Shown: positions 1 to 39,897, numbered from the stretch's first letter. The stretch: DNA of 64,000 bases from Asterias amurensis (GCF_032118995.1 NC_092659.1:9837177-9901176); one strand, 5' to 3'. Translations and numbers: made by a program. The notes: generated by a model from the letters alone, not told the origin.

Positions 1-319
1 TACATTCGTCATTAATACATTCTAAAAATTTGAAGAAATTCCGTCGAGGGTTAAATATTATGAGGTTGGGTTATGTGAAGGGGTCTGTTCTTGCAGTCAG
101 CGTGCCTGTTGACTACACGCTGTATTGTGTACACGGAAATCGATGGGCCCCCAAACGTTTTAGTTGGGACTAGGTGAAGTTTAGCAATAACACGGGACAT
201 GGTCAATATTTCCTTCGGATACTTATTAGTGTGTACCAATGAACCCCAAACGTTTGAGAATAAGTGTCCACCACATGAAAAAGTGAACCACACACAAACT
301 TGGTTCAGGGTGTGACAAA
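1..319. other. Upstream of gene A, no gene seen
   Basis: AT-rich, no long frame that resembles a protein, no repeat shared with the rest of the window. Probably proximal promoter of gene A, though no clear TATA or initiator stands out. Confidence 0.3.
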
Positions 320-15941
<15,622 letters not shown>

Positions 15942-16120
15942 TCTGAACCGCATCTTAACAAACATTGAATCTATTACCTGGGATCCAAACAACGAAGAGA
16001 CGTCTACAGAGCAGCTGCTTAGACATATGGCAGCAAGACGATGGAGGGACATCGACAGCATGGAAGAGAGGAACGCCCTGGAGGATTTGTAAAACAAGTC
16101 TACAAATGAGGCTGAGTAAC

Positions 16121-16512
16121 TTTAAAAGCACTGGACACTATTGGTAATTACTCAAAATAGTTGTTAGCATAAAAATTGGCTTGGTAACAAGCAATGGAGA
16201 GCTGTTCATAGTATAAAGAATGTGAGAAACGGCTTCCGCTGAAGTAACGTAGTTTTGAGAAAGAAGTAATTTCTCACTAAAATATTTGAATTTGATTTCG
16301 GACCTTAGATTTTGAGAAACCCGAAATGAAGCATCTGAAAGCACACAACTTCGTGTGACAATGGTATTCTTTCTTTCATTATTATCTCGCAACTTCGACA
16401 ACCAATTGAGTTCAAATTTTTTCACAGGTTTGTTGTTTTGTGCATATGCTGAGATACACCAAGTGAGAAGACTGGTCTTTGACAACTACCAAAGGAGTCC
16501 AGTGCTATTAAA
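16121..16512 (+). repeat. R1 MITE copy 5
   Basis: TTTAAAAGCACTGGACAC to AGTCCAGTGCTATTAA. Starts 29 bases after the distal TIR stop of gene A, so it probably lies in that gene's 3' UTR. Confidence 0.8.
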
Positions 16513-16521
16513 GACAAACCG

Positions 16522-16656
16522 TGGTGGATTTCACAAAGAGTGTAGGACTAGCCCCTAGGAGTTATTAAAAACTTAAGGCTAGTTCTAAGTTAGGACAAGT
16601 AACTCATCATAGCTCGAGATAAGACTAGTCTTAAGTCTTTGTGAAATCCACCCTGG
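16522..16656. repeat. R5 foldback MITE
   Basis: GGTGGATTTCACAAAGAG and its mirror CTTTGTGAAATCCACC frame short TAGGACTAG-type repeats. Relatives at 37565 and 39688. Confidence 0.7.
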
Positions 16657-16824
16657 TTATACAGTGTGGAGAACTATGAAGGAATCACAGATGAAAGAAC
16701 AGCCTGTGCAGATCAATGTTACATGTGGTGCAAATTTGTTTTAGTGAAATTTGTTTGTGACAACATACACACAGTACTAAACAGAATCAATTTATTCAAA
16801 TAGTATGATAAAGAAAACGTTATT

Positions 16825-17113
16825 TATTTGGTTTGCGGTAACACCATGTGTGTATCTACTTGCCAGGTAGAGTTTGTTCTTAGAGAACTGTCTTGCTTAA
16901 TTCTACTACCACGGAGTAGGTTTATCAGATGTTCGGGAGACTTCTCAGTTCTGAAAAGAACTGTCCTGCTTTTTAACTACTACCTGGGTGGAAAGTATAG
17001 AAAATTGGCTGCTACTTTAGCTTATAGGATTGTAATTAACTGTACTACCGTGGAGTCAGTTCTTGTAATGGTCTCAACGTTTTTGACTAGCTTGCTCTAG
17101 TCATCATCAGGAG
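16825..17113 (-). mobile_element. Penelope-type tail with hammerhead-like fold
   Basis: Minus strand starts CTGATGA, then a 7-base stem TGACTAG/CTAGTCA around AGCAAG, then AAAACGTTGAGACC; further on come CCACGGTAGTA and the TGGTGTTACCGCAAACC end. CTGATGA, stem II, then an A-rich core is the layout of the hammerhead ribozymes known from Penelope-like elements. This copy looks degenerate and has no coding part. Confidence 0.6.
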
Positions 17114-17277
17114 ACTGAAGAGAAAAGAGAAAAGTGGGCTTATTTATAGGTGTTGAGAGGTTTCAGTGTAGAGTCAATCAACGCTCTGATTTGTTCTCCT
17201 TGGTTGGCTCAGGGCTATTGTGTGTCAATCAGATGTAGAGATTGTGTGAACTTGTCTCGGTAGAAGTTCCTTCTGAG

Positions 17278-17672
17278 ATTAAAGGCAGTGGACAATCTTG
17301 GTAATTGCTCAAAATAATTATTAACATACAACCTTACTTGGTAACGAGTTATGGGGAGAGGTTGATAGTATAAAATATGTGAGAAACAGCTCCCTCTGAA
17401 GTGATGTAGTTTTCGAGATAGAAGTAATTTTCCACGAATTTGGTTTTGAAACCTCAGATTTCGCGGTCTAAAAATCGAGGTCTAGAAATCAAGCATCTGA
17501 AAGCACACAACTTCGTGTGACAATGGTGTTTTTTTCTTTCATTATTATCTCGCAACTTCGATGACCGATTGAGCTGAAAATTTCACGGGTTTGTTATTTT
17601 AAGCATATGTTGAGATACACCAAGTGAGAAAACTGGTCTTTGAAAATTACCAATAGTGTCCAGTGTCTTTAT
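17278..17672 (+). repeat. R1 MITE copy 6
   Basis: TTAAAGGCAGTGGACAA to GTCCAGTGTCTTTA. Almost full length; it touches copy 7, which lies in opposite orientation. Confidence 0.85.
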
Positions 17673-17913
17673 AGACACCCTTGTCACAAGAAGTTGTGTG
17701 CTTTCTAATGCTTGATCTCGAGACCTCAAGTTCTAAATCTGAGGTCTCGAAATCAAATTCGTAGAAAATTACTTATTTCTCGAAAACTATGGCACTTCAG
17801 AGCCGTTTCTCACAATGTTTTATACTATCAACCTCTCCCCATTACTCGTTACCAAGTTAGTTTTTATGCTTAAAATTATTTTGAGTAATTACCAATAGTG
17901 TCCACTGCCTTTA
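17672..17913 (-). repeat. R1 MITE copy 7, partial
   Basis: Starts inside the element at ACACCCTTGTCACAAG and ends GTCCACTGCCTTTAA. With copy 6 it makes a large inverted pair. Confidence 0.8.
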
Positions 17914-18019
17914 ACTGAGAACAATAGAAAACTAACTTCCTTTTTCTAATGTCAAATCTACACTAAAGCTATATCTTATTGTGGTGTGTTGTTGAAACAA
18001 CGTTTCTGCCACTTTTGAA

Positions 18020-18025
18020 AATAAA
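18020..18025 (+). promoter_or_regulatory. Possible poly(A) signal for gene A
   Basis: AATAAA followed by a C/T-rich stretch, 1.9 kb after the gene A stop; another is at 18388. Either would imply a long 3' UTR that includes R1 copies. Confidence 0.2.
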
Positions 18026-20420
18026 AGTCTTCCCCTCCCCTCATTGCCAAGTGTCCCTAGGAGCACGTTTATTGAAATCTGTGCCATGATTATGCTCTAT
18101 ATCATTTTTATGTAACGCTTATTCTTTAGGAAAGTGGAATAATAATATTTTTGTAATATCTGAGAAATTAAATTGTATTTTAAATGGTACTAAACTTTCC
18201 TGTACAATAATAACTAACTGTTCAGTTTTCTCTTGCAAGATTCGTGATGCATGAACACATTTTATATTATCTTATTTGCAGCAAATATGTGTACAGTACT
18301 GTTTAAAAATTTCACTGGATACATGTATTTTAAAATTTTGATTTAATTATGCAAAGAAAGTTTTTACTGATCTATATATATTTGATAAATAAATGTGACA
18401 TTTTTCAATAAGCTTGTTGTTTTCAATATTTCAAAATATAGTGACTTTGGCTATCTCTGTAGGCACTGTCTTCATTTACAGTGTAGAAAACTGTATATAT
18501 CAGTGTTCTGGCTATGTCTGTAAGCCACTGCATGGCTAAAACAGCTGTATTAAACATTGTGAAGTTGAGGTAGGTCGTCAATTTGCTGTTGCCACGGCAA
18601 TGCATAAGGATATGCATGTACATCATGTACACGTCCATTGTACTACGTGTACATCTCTATTGATCTTAAAGTGGTTTAATATGACAACTAAACAAATCTT
18701 GTTATACAAAATTGATGCCCCAATCTTAAAAAATTTGCCTAACCATGTTCATTAAGGAAATGATTCTCCAAAGTGAGATTTTGGGTCCAAGAAATTTTGG
18801 GGGAATTTTTTCGTCTTGAAGCACGAGGAGATAGAACCAAGTTGGATAGAACCAGTATGTTTAGGTTTTAGCATGTTTGAATGGCATAGAAAAGCTCTCA
18901 TTGCTAAGAAATATTACACAACACAAAACTAAGACTTGTTCAGTTCCGGGCAGCTGTGGGGTTTTGTAATACCAGAAGGGCTCTGGAAGACTCTTTACCT
19001 ATCAAATCTGGCTTTAAAATATCAGAATGTTAACTTTCAAAGAACTATTGAAACTGAAAAAAACTAGACTTTGAACTTCAGCTCAATTTGTGTAGATAAC
19101 TTGACATTAACCCACACCTGTGACGTCATGCTATTGTTCAATCGCTCCAAGATTTGCACGAATGGCGCGATAGGTACCACTTTCTCACAGGCTGTCCGAA
19201 TAGTCAGGCCCATGAAGATTTTGAGTTTGTGTTCTGCAATAGCCAGTTGGATTTCTTGACAATTAAGACACCTTTATTGGATTCTGTGGAATATTGCAAA
19301 GTTTTTGTATACACTTGAAATAAAAGCTGTTTTTTTTAAACTGTCTTGAACAATTTTTAAGTAACCCACCCCCTCCCCATCCCCCGTGGTGCCCTCGTTG
19401 TCGCTGTGCATGGATAGCAACAGTTTGAATATTATTAAACGCAGTGTCTGGCTACAGCTATGTTGAAAACTGTGTGTAGACATGTAAGCAGCAGTGATGT
19501 GGCTACGGGTGATAGCCATTATCTGCAACATAAGGGTCTTTTTTCAAGGAATATGTTGCTTTTGATCATGGCGACAAAGCCCCATTCAAAACCACACAAC
19601 AGAGAAACAGACACAAAAAACGGGGTTTAAACGGGGCTGTACCGCAATGTGCAATCGAGCAGAAAGAATATTCATACACCTGTAGTATGAGTATGTGCTC
19701 TTTGAGACCATAGACCATCATAGACTATGCCTAACCATGGAGGAAGAAAATTGCCTAACAAACACGCTCCGAAGAGGCGCTCTACATGACAGCCAATTCC
19801 ATGCGAAATGTGATTGCCTGCTTGGTAAGGATATATATTTTAATAAAACTTGTTTATTTGCAGTCATTTTTCCTGTCCCGCTGTGTTAAAAATGACAACT
19901 TCTATCCATCACTCGTAAAACCAAACCATTTATTGGCAGCTATAGTATATTGCCAACAGCTGCACAGCATTTATTATGCACTCTAGCATCTCCATGGATA
20001 AGTCTAAACTTTGTTTGAAGCTTTTCAACCGAGAACTAAGAAGTTCCTTGGAAACTCTGGTAACGACCCCGAAGTGCAACTATAGCAACGCCACACTAAG
20101 CCATTTTGAGATGTCATATGGTGGACACAATCCTGTGAGGGACACCATAAGGTTTTCTTGGGTAATGTCGTATGCATACACACGAACCAAAAAGTACATC
20201 TCAAAAAGGCTATGGATGGGTTCATGGAGGAATGACACTGGATCGCTTGTTTGTTTTTCGTGCTTCGTATTATGTAAATATTACAATCTGGAGATATATT
20301 GTCGAGGCCCATCAGCAGACCGTGTAGTACACAGTGTTGGCCTAGTTTGACAAACTTACTCTTATCTTACACTCACCCGGAAGTAAATGTTACTCTTCTT
20401 GTGTATATTGTAGACAAAAT
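18026..20420. other. Intergenic A-B, mostly unassigned
   Basis: No exon of the receptor family and no recognised protein. Frames up to 124 codons (19976-20350) match nothing I know. A pyrimidine-rich stretch at 19358-19385 (CCCACCCCCTCCCCATCCCC) is the only compositional oddity. Confidence 0.3.
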
Positions 20421-20767
20421 CACTTGGCACACTGGGTACTTTTTGTATAACACAAAACAACCACCGTTTCAAGATATTAGTAGAAAGCTTACCTTAAAAC
20501 AATACTAGCTGAGGTGCTGTAGTTTTTGAGAAATGAGTAAAATAATGTCACGAAAATACGTTTTACGTAAATGCTTAAATAATGTTTGTCTTGGAGACGA
20601 AACTTATTTTCGTTACCTGTTTTACTAATTTCTCAATAACTACAGCACCTCAGCAGGTAGTATTTTAATAGAGGCTTTCTTCCATCATTATTTTCAAATT
20701 GTCTGAGTTTATTGTAAATCTGTTGAAATTGTGTTTTGTGTCGAGAAAAGTACCCATACCCTTTTAA
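20421..20767. repeat. R3 palindromic MITE copy 2
   Basis: Same plan as 8376-8738: GGGTACTTTTTGTA at the left, GAAAAGTACCCATACCC at the right, and CTGAGGTGCTGTAGTTTTTG facing its mirror. TTAA on the right side only. Confidence 0.72.
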
Positions 20768-21014
20768 ATTGGGTTTTGGCTAATTTGAATAACAAATAAG
20801 TAATTAATGACACAATTCATTTTCTATAGCAGTTTATAGGCAAGCTATTGATTACATTATAATGATGATGATGATAGTTGAAAACATTAACTATTTCTGT
20901 CTGAAATGTCATATTTGATGAGAAATAAATAATCTAATTTCGCGTTAGCATTTTTTTCGTTCATGAGCATTTTATTCATTTTAACTTTTGCCATCAATGC
21001 AATGCAAAATTTGT

Positions 21015-21150
21015 AATCGGTTTTTCACTATTCTCTCGTGACCTAGATTGCCGATCGATCTCAAAATTCTACAGGTTTGTCAGTTTTACATAAAGTGCTT
21101 ACACTGCCAGCCACTGTTTTGTTAGCAAAAAATAAAACAATTTTGTAATA
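21015..21150. repeat. R19 dispersed repeat
   Basis: Shares ATCGGTTTTTCACTATT, GCCGATCGATCTCAAA and CAGGTTTGTCAGTTT with 37875-38005 and, reversed, with 52335-52490. Internally mirrored; probably another foldback family. Confidence 0.5.
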
Positions 21151-21847
21151 TTGTATTCCTTTAAAACTAAACGCGAATTTTCCCCAAACTCCAAACTCCA
21201 TCTCACCCGTTTCACTGCGACTCTTATCAGTTAGTATCAACACTTCACGTTGGAACCAACTCTATTATAGGTTGATTTTCACGGTTCAAAGTTGCTGGTG
21301 TTAAGTTAACAATGTTTGCAAATACTTCACAGTACGACAACATAAACTGAAATACTGTGGGAAAAAAAACCTGGAAAAAATCTTCGTTCGGTTGAACAAA
21401 AACGTTAGTTCGAACGAAAATAACGAACGTAGCCGGTATACACGCCATAAGAGGTTTAGAAACTAATCTGAACAACAGTAGCAACAAAACAAATTCTGAC
21501 ATTATAAAACAAAGGTAACTAAACCATCATCTATACACTGTTTAGGATATGATTTGAATACGTTGCTATGATTCAGTAAATGTGCCTTTCCAACGATTGT
21601 GTAGATTCTAATGGAATATTTTTGCATGTTTATTTTAATATACTCACTTTTTTAGGCAAAGGTAAAATATGTTTTAACCAATAAAATCTCCCCATACGAA
21701 ACCCTTTTTTTTTTTGTTCGACAATCCAAACCGGAGAAAGTTCAGTATCAAGGGCAGTCCAAAGTTGCAGCAAAAGAAGGGCAAGGTCAAAAGTTGATTG
21801 ACCCGAAACCTCAAAGTCATGGTCCCAGAACACTAATTTGGGTATAC

Positions 21848-22101
21848 CGATGCGTTAAAAGCACATTTTCATCTGTCGAAGACCAGTCTTCTCAATTTGC
21901 ACTAGGTGTAATTCATTATATGATGCATAAAATAACAAGCCTGTGAAAATTTGGACTCAATTGGTTGTCAAAGTTGCGAGAGAAAAATGGAAGAAAAAAA
22001 AAACACCTTGTCGCACAAGTTGTGTGTGCTTTCAAATGCCTTGAATTCGAGACCTCAGCTTTTATGATTATAATACCAATAGTGTCCAGTACCTTTAAAA
22101 A
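21848..22101 (-). repeat. R1 MITE copy 8, partial
   Basis: GAAGACCAGTCTTCTC to GTCCAGTACCTTTAA, with a large inner loss. Confidence 0.7.
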
Positions 22102-22346
22102 AGTGCTATGACTTGTTAAATAAATTGAATCTACTTTCCGCTCATTTCCCTTCAACAGATCGCATGTCCTATTTTTAGCGCTTCCGTAGGTTTGGTTTCT
22201 GGAATTTTCTCACAAACACAAATTCATACAACGTTTAGATAGATGCTACAATAGAAGAGCTTTGTTGCATGCACACAATAGTTGACATTATACGAAACCA
22301 CTATTTGATATCACAATGGAAATATTGTATGAACTCTACCTGTAGC

Positions 22347-22663
22347 TTAAAGGCACTTCACACTAATGGTAATAACTCAAAAAAATTGTTAGCATAAAAA
22401 CTTACTTGGTAACGATCAATGGAGAGCTGTTGATATAAAGAACTGCGAGAAACGGCGGCTACCTCTAAAGTAACGTAGTTTTGAGAAAGAAGTAATTTTT
22501 CACTAAAATATTTGAATTAGGATTCGAGACCTCAGCTAGGGAGGTCGCTCGCACCTTTGACGACCAATTGAGAATCACCGGTTTGTTATTTTATGCATAT
22601 GTTGAGATACACCAAGTGAGAAGACTCGTCTTTTACATATACCAAAGGTGTCAAGTGCATGTA
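22347..22663 (+). repeat. R1 MITE copy 9
   Basis: TTAAAGGCACTTCACAC to GGTGTCAAGTGCATG; diverged and shortened. It lies 330 bases before gene B exon 1, so it may be part of that promoter region. Confidence 0.7.
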
Positions 22664-22996
22664 AATGTCATCTAATATCCGCATTCTTTGAGCTAGAACC
22701 ATCGGGTATCATGTCGCGCAGCATGAGGCAGTGAAGAGTGCATGTGGCCTACACTGTCAATCTACGGCAGGTTATGAGGATGCATGGTGGACACTGCTGA
22801 AAGTGCACAGTCTATTGCATTGTTTTCAAGAACTCACAAAACAAATGTTGTATTTTCTACTAGTTGAACACAATTTCTAATCCAAGGAGAACCGTTACCA
22901 CTTCCGTACCGCATGCAACAGGTAGAACCAACCTGTCGACACAACTGTCTCAACGCGGAGTATTCTGCCTGTTGATTTGATTGTCTGCCGGCAGCC

Positions 22997-35084
<12,088 letters not shown>

Positions 35085-35117
35085 CTAATTTACCACCCTA
35101 CAAGACACAGCTCTCAT

Positions 35118-35190
35118 TGGCCCAATTTCATAGAGTTGCTTAACGGTAAGCAATTTGTTTTGCTTCGTAGCAAAAAACCTTGCTTAAAGC
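35118..35190. repeat. R4 fragment
   Basis: TTGGCCCAATTTCATAGAG plus inner arm pieces only. Starts 34 bases after the gene B stop. Confidence 0.55.
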
Positions 35191-35218
35191 CATTATACAC
35201 TTTCGGAACAGAAACAAA

Positions 35219-35224
35219 AATAAA
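35219..35224 (+). promoter_or_regulatory. Candidate poly(A) signal, gene B
   Basis: AATAAA 135 bases after the gene B stop codon. It is the first such hexamer downstream on this strand. Confidence 0.4.
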
Positions 35225-35287
35225 AGTTTACAAATTTACAAATAACTTACAGGGTTTACAGAAGGTAAAGGTAAAAGACTTCTTTTG

Positions 35288-36645
35288 CAGGGGCGTCAAT
35301 CCGTCTTGAAAGGTGGGGGGGACATAACATTTACGGCGTGGGGTTCGGGCCCGCTTTAGGGCCCCGGGAAAATTTTGCATTCTAGATGGTCTGTGGTGCA
35401 ATCTAAGGCCAATAAGAGGCATACAGAATGGAACAGAACATCTGTAAAATGTGAGCAGCAGAAGAACCTTTTGAGTTAACAGCATCTTCAAGTGCGGATT
35501 TATGAACCTTGTTGTAGGGGGGAAATCTGCGAGAGAGTGAGCACGCGAGTGTGAAACCTTTACGACATGGGTCCGGGCCCGCTTAAGGGCCCGGGAAAAT
35601 TTTGCATTCTAGATGTTCTGTGGTGCAATCTAAGGCCAATAAGAGGCATACAGAATGGAACAGAACATCTGTAAAATGTGAGCAGCAGTAGAACCTTTTG
35701 AGTTAACAGCATCTTCAAGTGTGGATCTATGAACCTTGTTTTAGGGGAAAAATCTGTGAGAGAGTGAGCACACGAGTGTGAAACCTTTACAGCATGGGTA
35801 CGGGCCCGCTTAAGGGCCCGGGAAAATTTTGCATTCTAGATGCTCTGTGGTGCAATCTTAGGCCAATAAGAGGCTTACAGAATGGAACAGAACATCTGTA
35901 AAATGTGAGCAGCAGTAGAATCTTTTTGGTTAACAGCATGTTCAGGTTATGATCTATGACACGAATTTTAGGGGACAAATCTGCCAAAGAGTGAGCACGC
36001 AAATGCGAAACCTTTACGGCATGGGTCCGGGCCCGCTTAAGTGCCTGGGAAAATTTTGTATTTTTAGATGCTCTGTGGTGCAATCTTTAGGCCATTTAGC
36101 GGCCAAATGGCAAACGAAACAGAACAATGGGAATATTGTGTTCCAGTGCTCCACAGTGCAAAACATGAGTTTCATGATAAAGGTGGTCAAAAGACACGGG
36201 GAACAGTTGATACTGTGTCCCCCACCCTTCGAAAATGGGGTGGGGGTTCACGTTCCTTCCACTCTTTCAGGGGGAAGTGCAAATCTGTCAACGATGGACC
36301 ATGCGTGTGGGAAGCCTTTACGTCGTGAGGTGCGGGCCCGATTAAGGGCACGGGGAAATTTTACATTTTAGACGCTCTGTGATGCAATCTGGGGCCAGTT
36401 TTGAGGGGGGCCATTTGATATAGTGTCCCCCACCCTTCAAAAAATTGTGTCATCCTTTGCCCACAGGATTAATGCCCATATAGGGACACCGGGTTTCGTC
36501 TTACACAGGGCAAAACTTGGGCTTCATGATAAAGGTGGTCAAAAAGGTGGGGGGGGGGGACATTTGATATTGTGTCCCCCACCCTCCGAAAGGTGGGGGG
36601 GGGGGGACACATGTCCCCGTGTCCCACCCCTGATTGACGCCCATG
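35288..36645. mobile_element. GC-rich element with inner repeats of about 227 bp
   Basis: Left end AGGGGCGTCAATCCGTC with GGTGGGGGGGAC; right end GTCCCACCCCTGATTGACGCCC: inverted. Inside, a unit beginning at the GGGCCCGCTTAAGGGCCC palindrome repeats near 35349, 35575, 35803, 36027 and 36336, the last two most diverged. Frames of 86-140 codons come from the repeat. No protein recognised; superfamily unknown. Confidence 0.6.
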
Positions 36646-36744
36646 TTCTCTTGAAATATTATTCCATGAAATGCTTTACTTTATGAGAAAACATTGAAAC
36701 AATTATTAATTCTCGACAACGAGAATTACGGATTTATAGTAAAC

Positions 36745-36912
36745 ACATGTCATGACACGGCGAAACGTGCGGAAACAAGGGTGGGTTTTTCCCGTTATTT
36801 TCTCCCGACTCCGATGACCGATTGAGCCTAAATTTTCACAGGTTTGTTATTTTTATATATAAGTTGTGATACACAAAGTGTGGGCCTTTGGACAATACTG
36901 TTTACCGAAAGT
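36745..36912 (+). repeat. R1 MITE copy 15, diverged right half
   Basis: TTCCCGTTATTTTCTCCCG, GATTGAGCCTAAATTTTCAC and TGATACACAAAGTG are changed versions of the R1 right half. Confidence 0.5.
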
Positions 36913-36914
36913 GT

Positions 36915-36941
36915 AAAAAAAAGGAAAAAAAAAAAAAAAAG

Positions 36942-37009
<68 letters not shown>

Positions 37010-37023
37010 GAAAAAGAAAAAGG
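36915..37023 (+). repeat. A-rich run with scattered G
   Basis: About 105 bases of A with single G. It gives false poly-lysine frames. It lies between an R1 half and a Penelope-type tail. Confidence 0.9.
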
Positions 37024-37033
37024 AGAGATCTAT

Positions 37034-37150
37034 ACGTGTTCCAAACGTCAAGACCACAACGGCTCTTTTCAGAGGCAACACTCCCTCGAAACAGATGTTT
37101 TACATGGTTGTACCTGCAAGTTTAGTATTTGTTATTCTAAGAGCTCGCAT
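37034..37150 (+). mobile_element. Penelope-type 3' tail fragment
   Basis: AACGTCAAGACCACAACGG, CTCTTTTCAGAGGC, CTCCCTCGAAACAGATG and ACATGGTTGTACCTGCAAG parallel the piece at 1490-1570. Confidence 0.55.
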
Positions 37151-37564
37151 GGTTTTGGCCTAGTGAACTGGTTCATCTTACTTCGTTGGAGTTTGTTTTT
37201 ATTGACGTATGACGTCACACGTATTTTGCTAAAATATACCTGCAAGTTTACTATTAAGTAATTATATAGTTATTCTTATAGCTCACATGCTTTGCCTAGT
37301 GAATTGGTTCATCTTACTTCGATTGGAGTTTGTATTATTGACGTATGACGTCACGCGTATTTTGCTAAAATATACCTTTTGTGTGTGGTTACATGTATAG
37401 GGTTTGTTGTACAGATTTTATCCAAACAGTGTAATTATTCTGTAGGTGTTGATCCCAACATTTTGTCCTGAAATGAATATAGGAATCTGTTTGTACATCT
37501 TCCGTGGTATAAAGCACGTGTATACATTTCTTGTACATTTCATTTATTTTGTTTGTAAGATCAG

Positions 37565-37761
37565 GGGTGGATTTCACAAAGGTAGTCCTAACTTAGGACT
37601 AGTCCTAGGCAATGCTAAGAGATAGGACTGGTCCTAAAGTTAGGACCAGTAACTCATCCTAACTTATAGGACTGGTGCTAATCCTAAATTAGGACTGGTC
37701 CTATCTCTTAGCATTGCATAGGACTAGTCCTAAGTTAGGACTAGCTTTGTGAAATCCACCC
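37565..37761. repeat. R5 foldback MITE, near-perfect
   Basis: GGGTGGATTTCACAAAG to CTTTGTGAAATCCACCC with mirrored TCCTAACTTAGGACTAG arms; the mirror axis is near 37660. The best R5 copy. Confidence 0.8.
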
Positions 37762-37874
37762 ATGTGTGTGTAGGACTTCTTTTCGATTTTGAACAAAATC
37801 AATGAAATCATTTGAGAGAAACATCCATTCTGAAATTCTTAGTAAGGCAGTGTGCGAATTGACATGCAAATGTT

Positions 37875-38005
37875 TAATCGGTTTGTCACTATTTCCCGTG
37901 ACCCGCATGGCCGATCGATCTCAAACGTCTACACAGGTTTGTCAGTTTATGTGTAATATTGTGGATTACACAAAGTGCTTATCATATGCCAGCAACTCTA
38001 TTTCC
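37875..38005. repeat. R19 dispersed repeat
   Basis: TTAATCGGTTTGTCACTATT, GCCGATCGATCTCAAA and ACACAAAGTGCTTA, as at 21015 and 52335. Runs straight into a Penelope-type tail. Confidence 0.5.
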
Positions 38006-38270
38006 CGCCTCTATTTCCCGCCTTCGTGCATCACCAAGCTAATCCGCCTCCACAGTACTTAAGCAGCATGCAGCATCAGAATCCAGCTTATCCAGAAGAC
38101 GATCAGAGCATACTGATCGAAACGTCGAGTTGAAACCAACGGTTCTTTTCAGAACCACTCAAACTCATTAGAGATAGTCATTACATGGTGTTACCACAAA
38201 CCTTTCCATATCATATTTCCACCATGCAAAGTTTCAAATCCTACTTACACAAAAATTCAACATAACGAAA
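38006..38270 (+). mobile_element. Penelope-type 3' tail fragment
   Basis: TTTCCCGCCTTCGTGCATCACC, AAGCAGCATGCAGCA, AGAAGACGATC, CTGATCGAAACGTC, ACGGTTCTTTTCAGAACC and AGTTTCAAATCCTACTTA, colinear with 44490-44730. Confidence 0.75.
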
Positions 38271-38732
38271 TTGTACATAGTACTGTAAAAACTTTATTTC
38301 TCGAATAAAAGTTAAATTTACAATCCGCGAGTATTAACTCTATCGATACAATTCACAACCTTTTCGTTAAAATAAAGTATAATCGACATTCCATCATTCG
38401 TTTATAACAGGTATCATTCTAAATTTAAACTGCCAAGTGTGGTTTAACAAACTTTGATATTGGTAGATATTTCTGGAGTAGTGGTCCGTTTAATTAACGT
38501 ATTATTTGCTAACAGTGTCGTACTGCTTATTCTTTGACAGCGCACATTATGCAACTTACTTTTCCTGCATTGGCCCGACATCAACGGCAATAATCTTTGT
38601 TGTATTCCTAAGTCTATCTTTATACCATTTTTTGTTGTTGCAACATTGTATAACAAATCACTGGACACAATGACCGAGTTTAATCAACTTAGTACCTGAC
38701 CATCACGCTTGCCTGGTGAAGATTGAAAAGCG

Positions 38733-39100
38733 TTAAAGACACTGGACACTATTGGTAATTGCCAAAGACCAGTCTTCTCACTTGGTGTATCTCAACGTGT
38801 GCATAAAATAACAAACAATAAGGTCGTCGAAGTTGCGAGATAATAATGAAAGAAAAAACACCTTGACATACGAAGTTGTGTGCTTTCAGATGCTTGATTT
38901 CGAGACCTCAAATTCTAAATCTGAGGTCTTTAAATCAAATTCGCGGAAAATTACTTCTTTCTCGAAAACTAAGTCACTTCAGAGGGAGCCGTTTCTCACA
39001 GTGTTTTATACTGTCAATCTCTCCCCGTTACTCGTAGTCAAGAAAGGTTTTATGATAATAATTATTTTGAGTAATTACCAGTAGTGTCCACTGCCTTTAA
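38733..39100 (-). repeat. R1 MITE copy 16
   Basis: TTAAAGACACTGGACAC to GTCCACTGCCTTTAA; full length with TTAA at both ends. Confidence 0.88.
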
Positions 39101-39329
39101 GCCGATGTCCCATGGCAAATCTATCCGTCTGAGATTCTGTCCCCTGTTATGGGTAATAAACGTGGGCTGAAGGAGGGTGTTTCAACAGAGGGCGTTATCA
39201 GTCGGGGGACATGATTTCCTGCCATATGGCTGGCGTACTAGCATTATTCGGAAATGGTTTGAATTCTCGACAACAAACTTCTAATCCAGATTCTTAGCTT
39301 TAGTTAGACTTGTGTACAAGAAGATAAAC

Positions 39330-39460
39330 TGTCGCGGTGATAGCGAAACGGTTCTCTCGCATCTATCTCGCGAGAGGGCTCCCCACGTGACACAGTCCAG
39401 TAGTCGCGAGAGCAGCAGTATCCCAAGATATTTGCGAGGGGGCCGTTTCGCAACGACTTG
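39330..39460. repeat. GC-rich foldback
   Basis: TAGCGAAACGGTTCTCTCGC mirrors GCGAGGGGGCCGTTTCGCAA loosely, around CTCGCGAGAG and TCGCGAGAG palindromes. Probably a small foldback element. Confidence 0.45.
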
Positions 39461-39687
39461 TCCACACGTCTAAGTGCGTTTAATTCACTATTCTCTTAGT
39501 TTGAATTCCTCGATAAATATTATGAAAACACACTAGTCCGTGTGATTGAATATACAAACAAGACTTTGGGTATAGTGTTAAATATAACGGGAAAACTGTT
39601 CACGCACCAAGCTAATAGTTACAAGATGCTTTTAGTTTGACAAAGATACAGTGGACTTATTGACAAAATAACTGCTTACTGATGCCT

Positions 39688-39853
39688 GAAGCTGATTTCA
39701 CGAAACTCTATATAGGAGTAATCCTCCTCGAGTTAGGAAAAGTCTCGTCCTATCTTATGATGGGTTCAATGCGTCCTAACGTCTATGGATACGGAACTTA
39801 ACTCATCCTAAGAGTAGTCCTAAGTTAAGAAGAGTTTGGTGAAATCGACGGCT
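39688..39853. repeat. R5 foldback MITE
   Basis: AGCTGATTTCACGAAACTC faces GAGTTTGGTGAAATCGAC. Close to the gene C 3' end. Confidence 0.65.
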
Positions 39854-39897
39854 GGTACTGTCTACGAAATATAGACCCACAGCAGTAACCCATGCCA

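Noticed and set aside
35949-36371. 140-codon frame in the GC-rich element
   Set aside because: It runs across repeat units of about 227 bases and resembles no protein.
36844-37163. Poly-lysine frames
   Set aside because: By-product of the A-rich run.
38090-38125. Full hammerhead ribozyme in the tails at 38090 and 44575
   Set aside because: CTGATCGAAACGTC has the core-like ends but no proper stem II between them. Only the copy at 17070 has a convincing stem.
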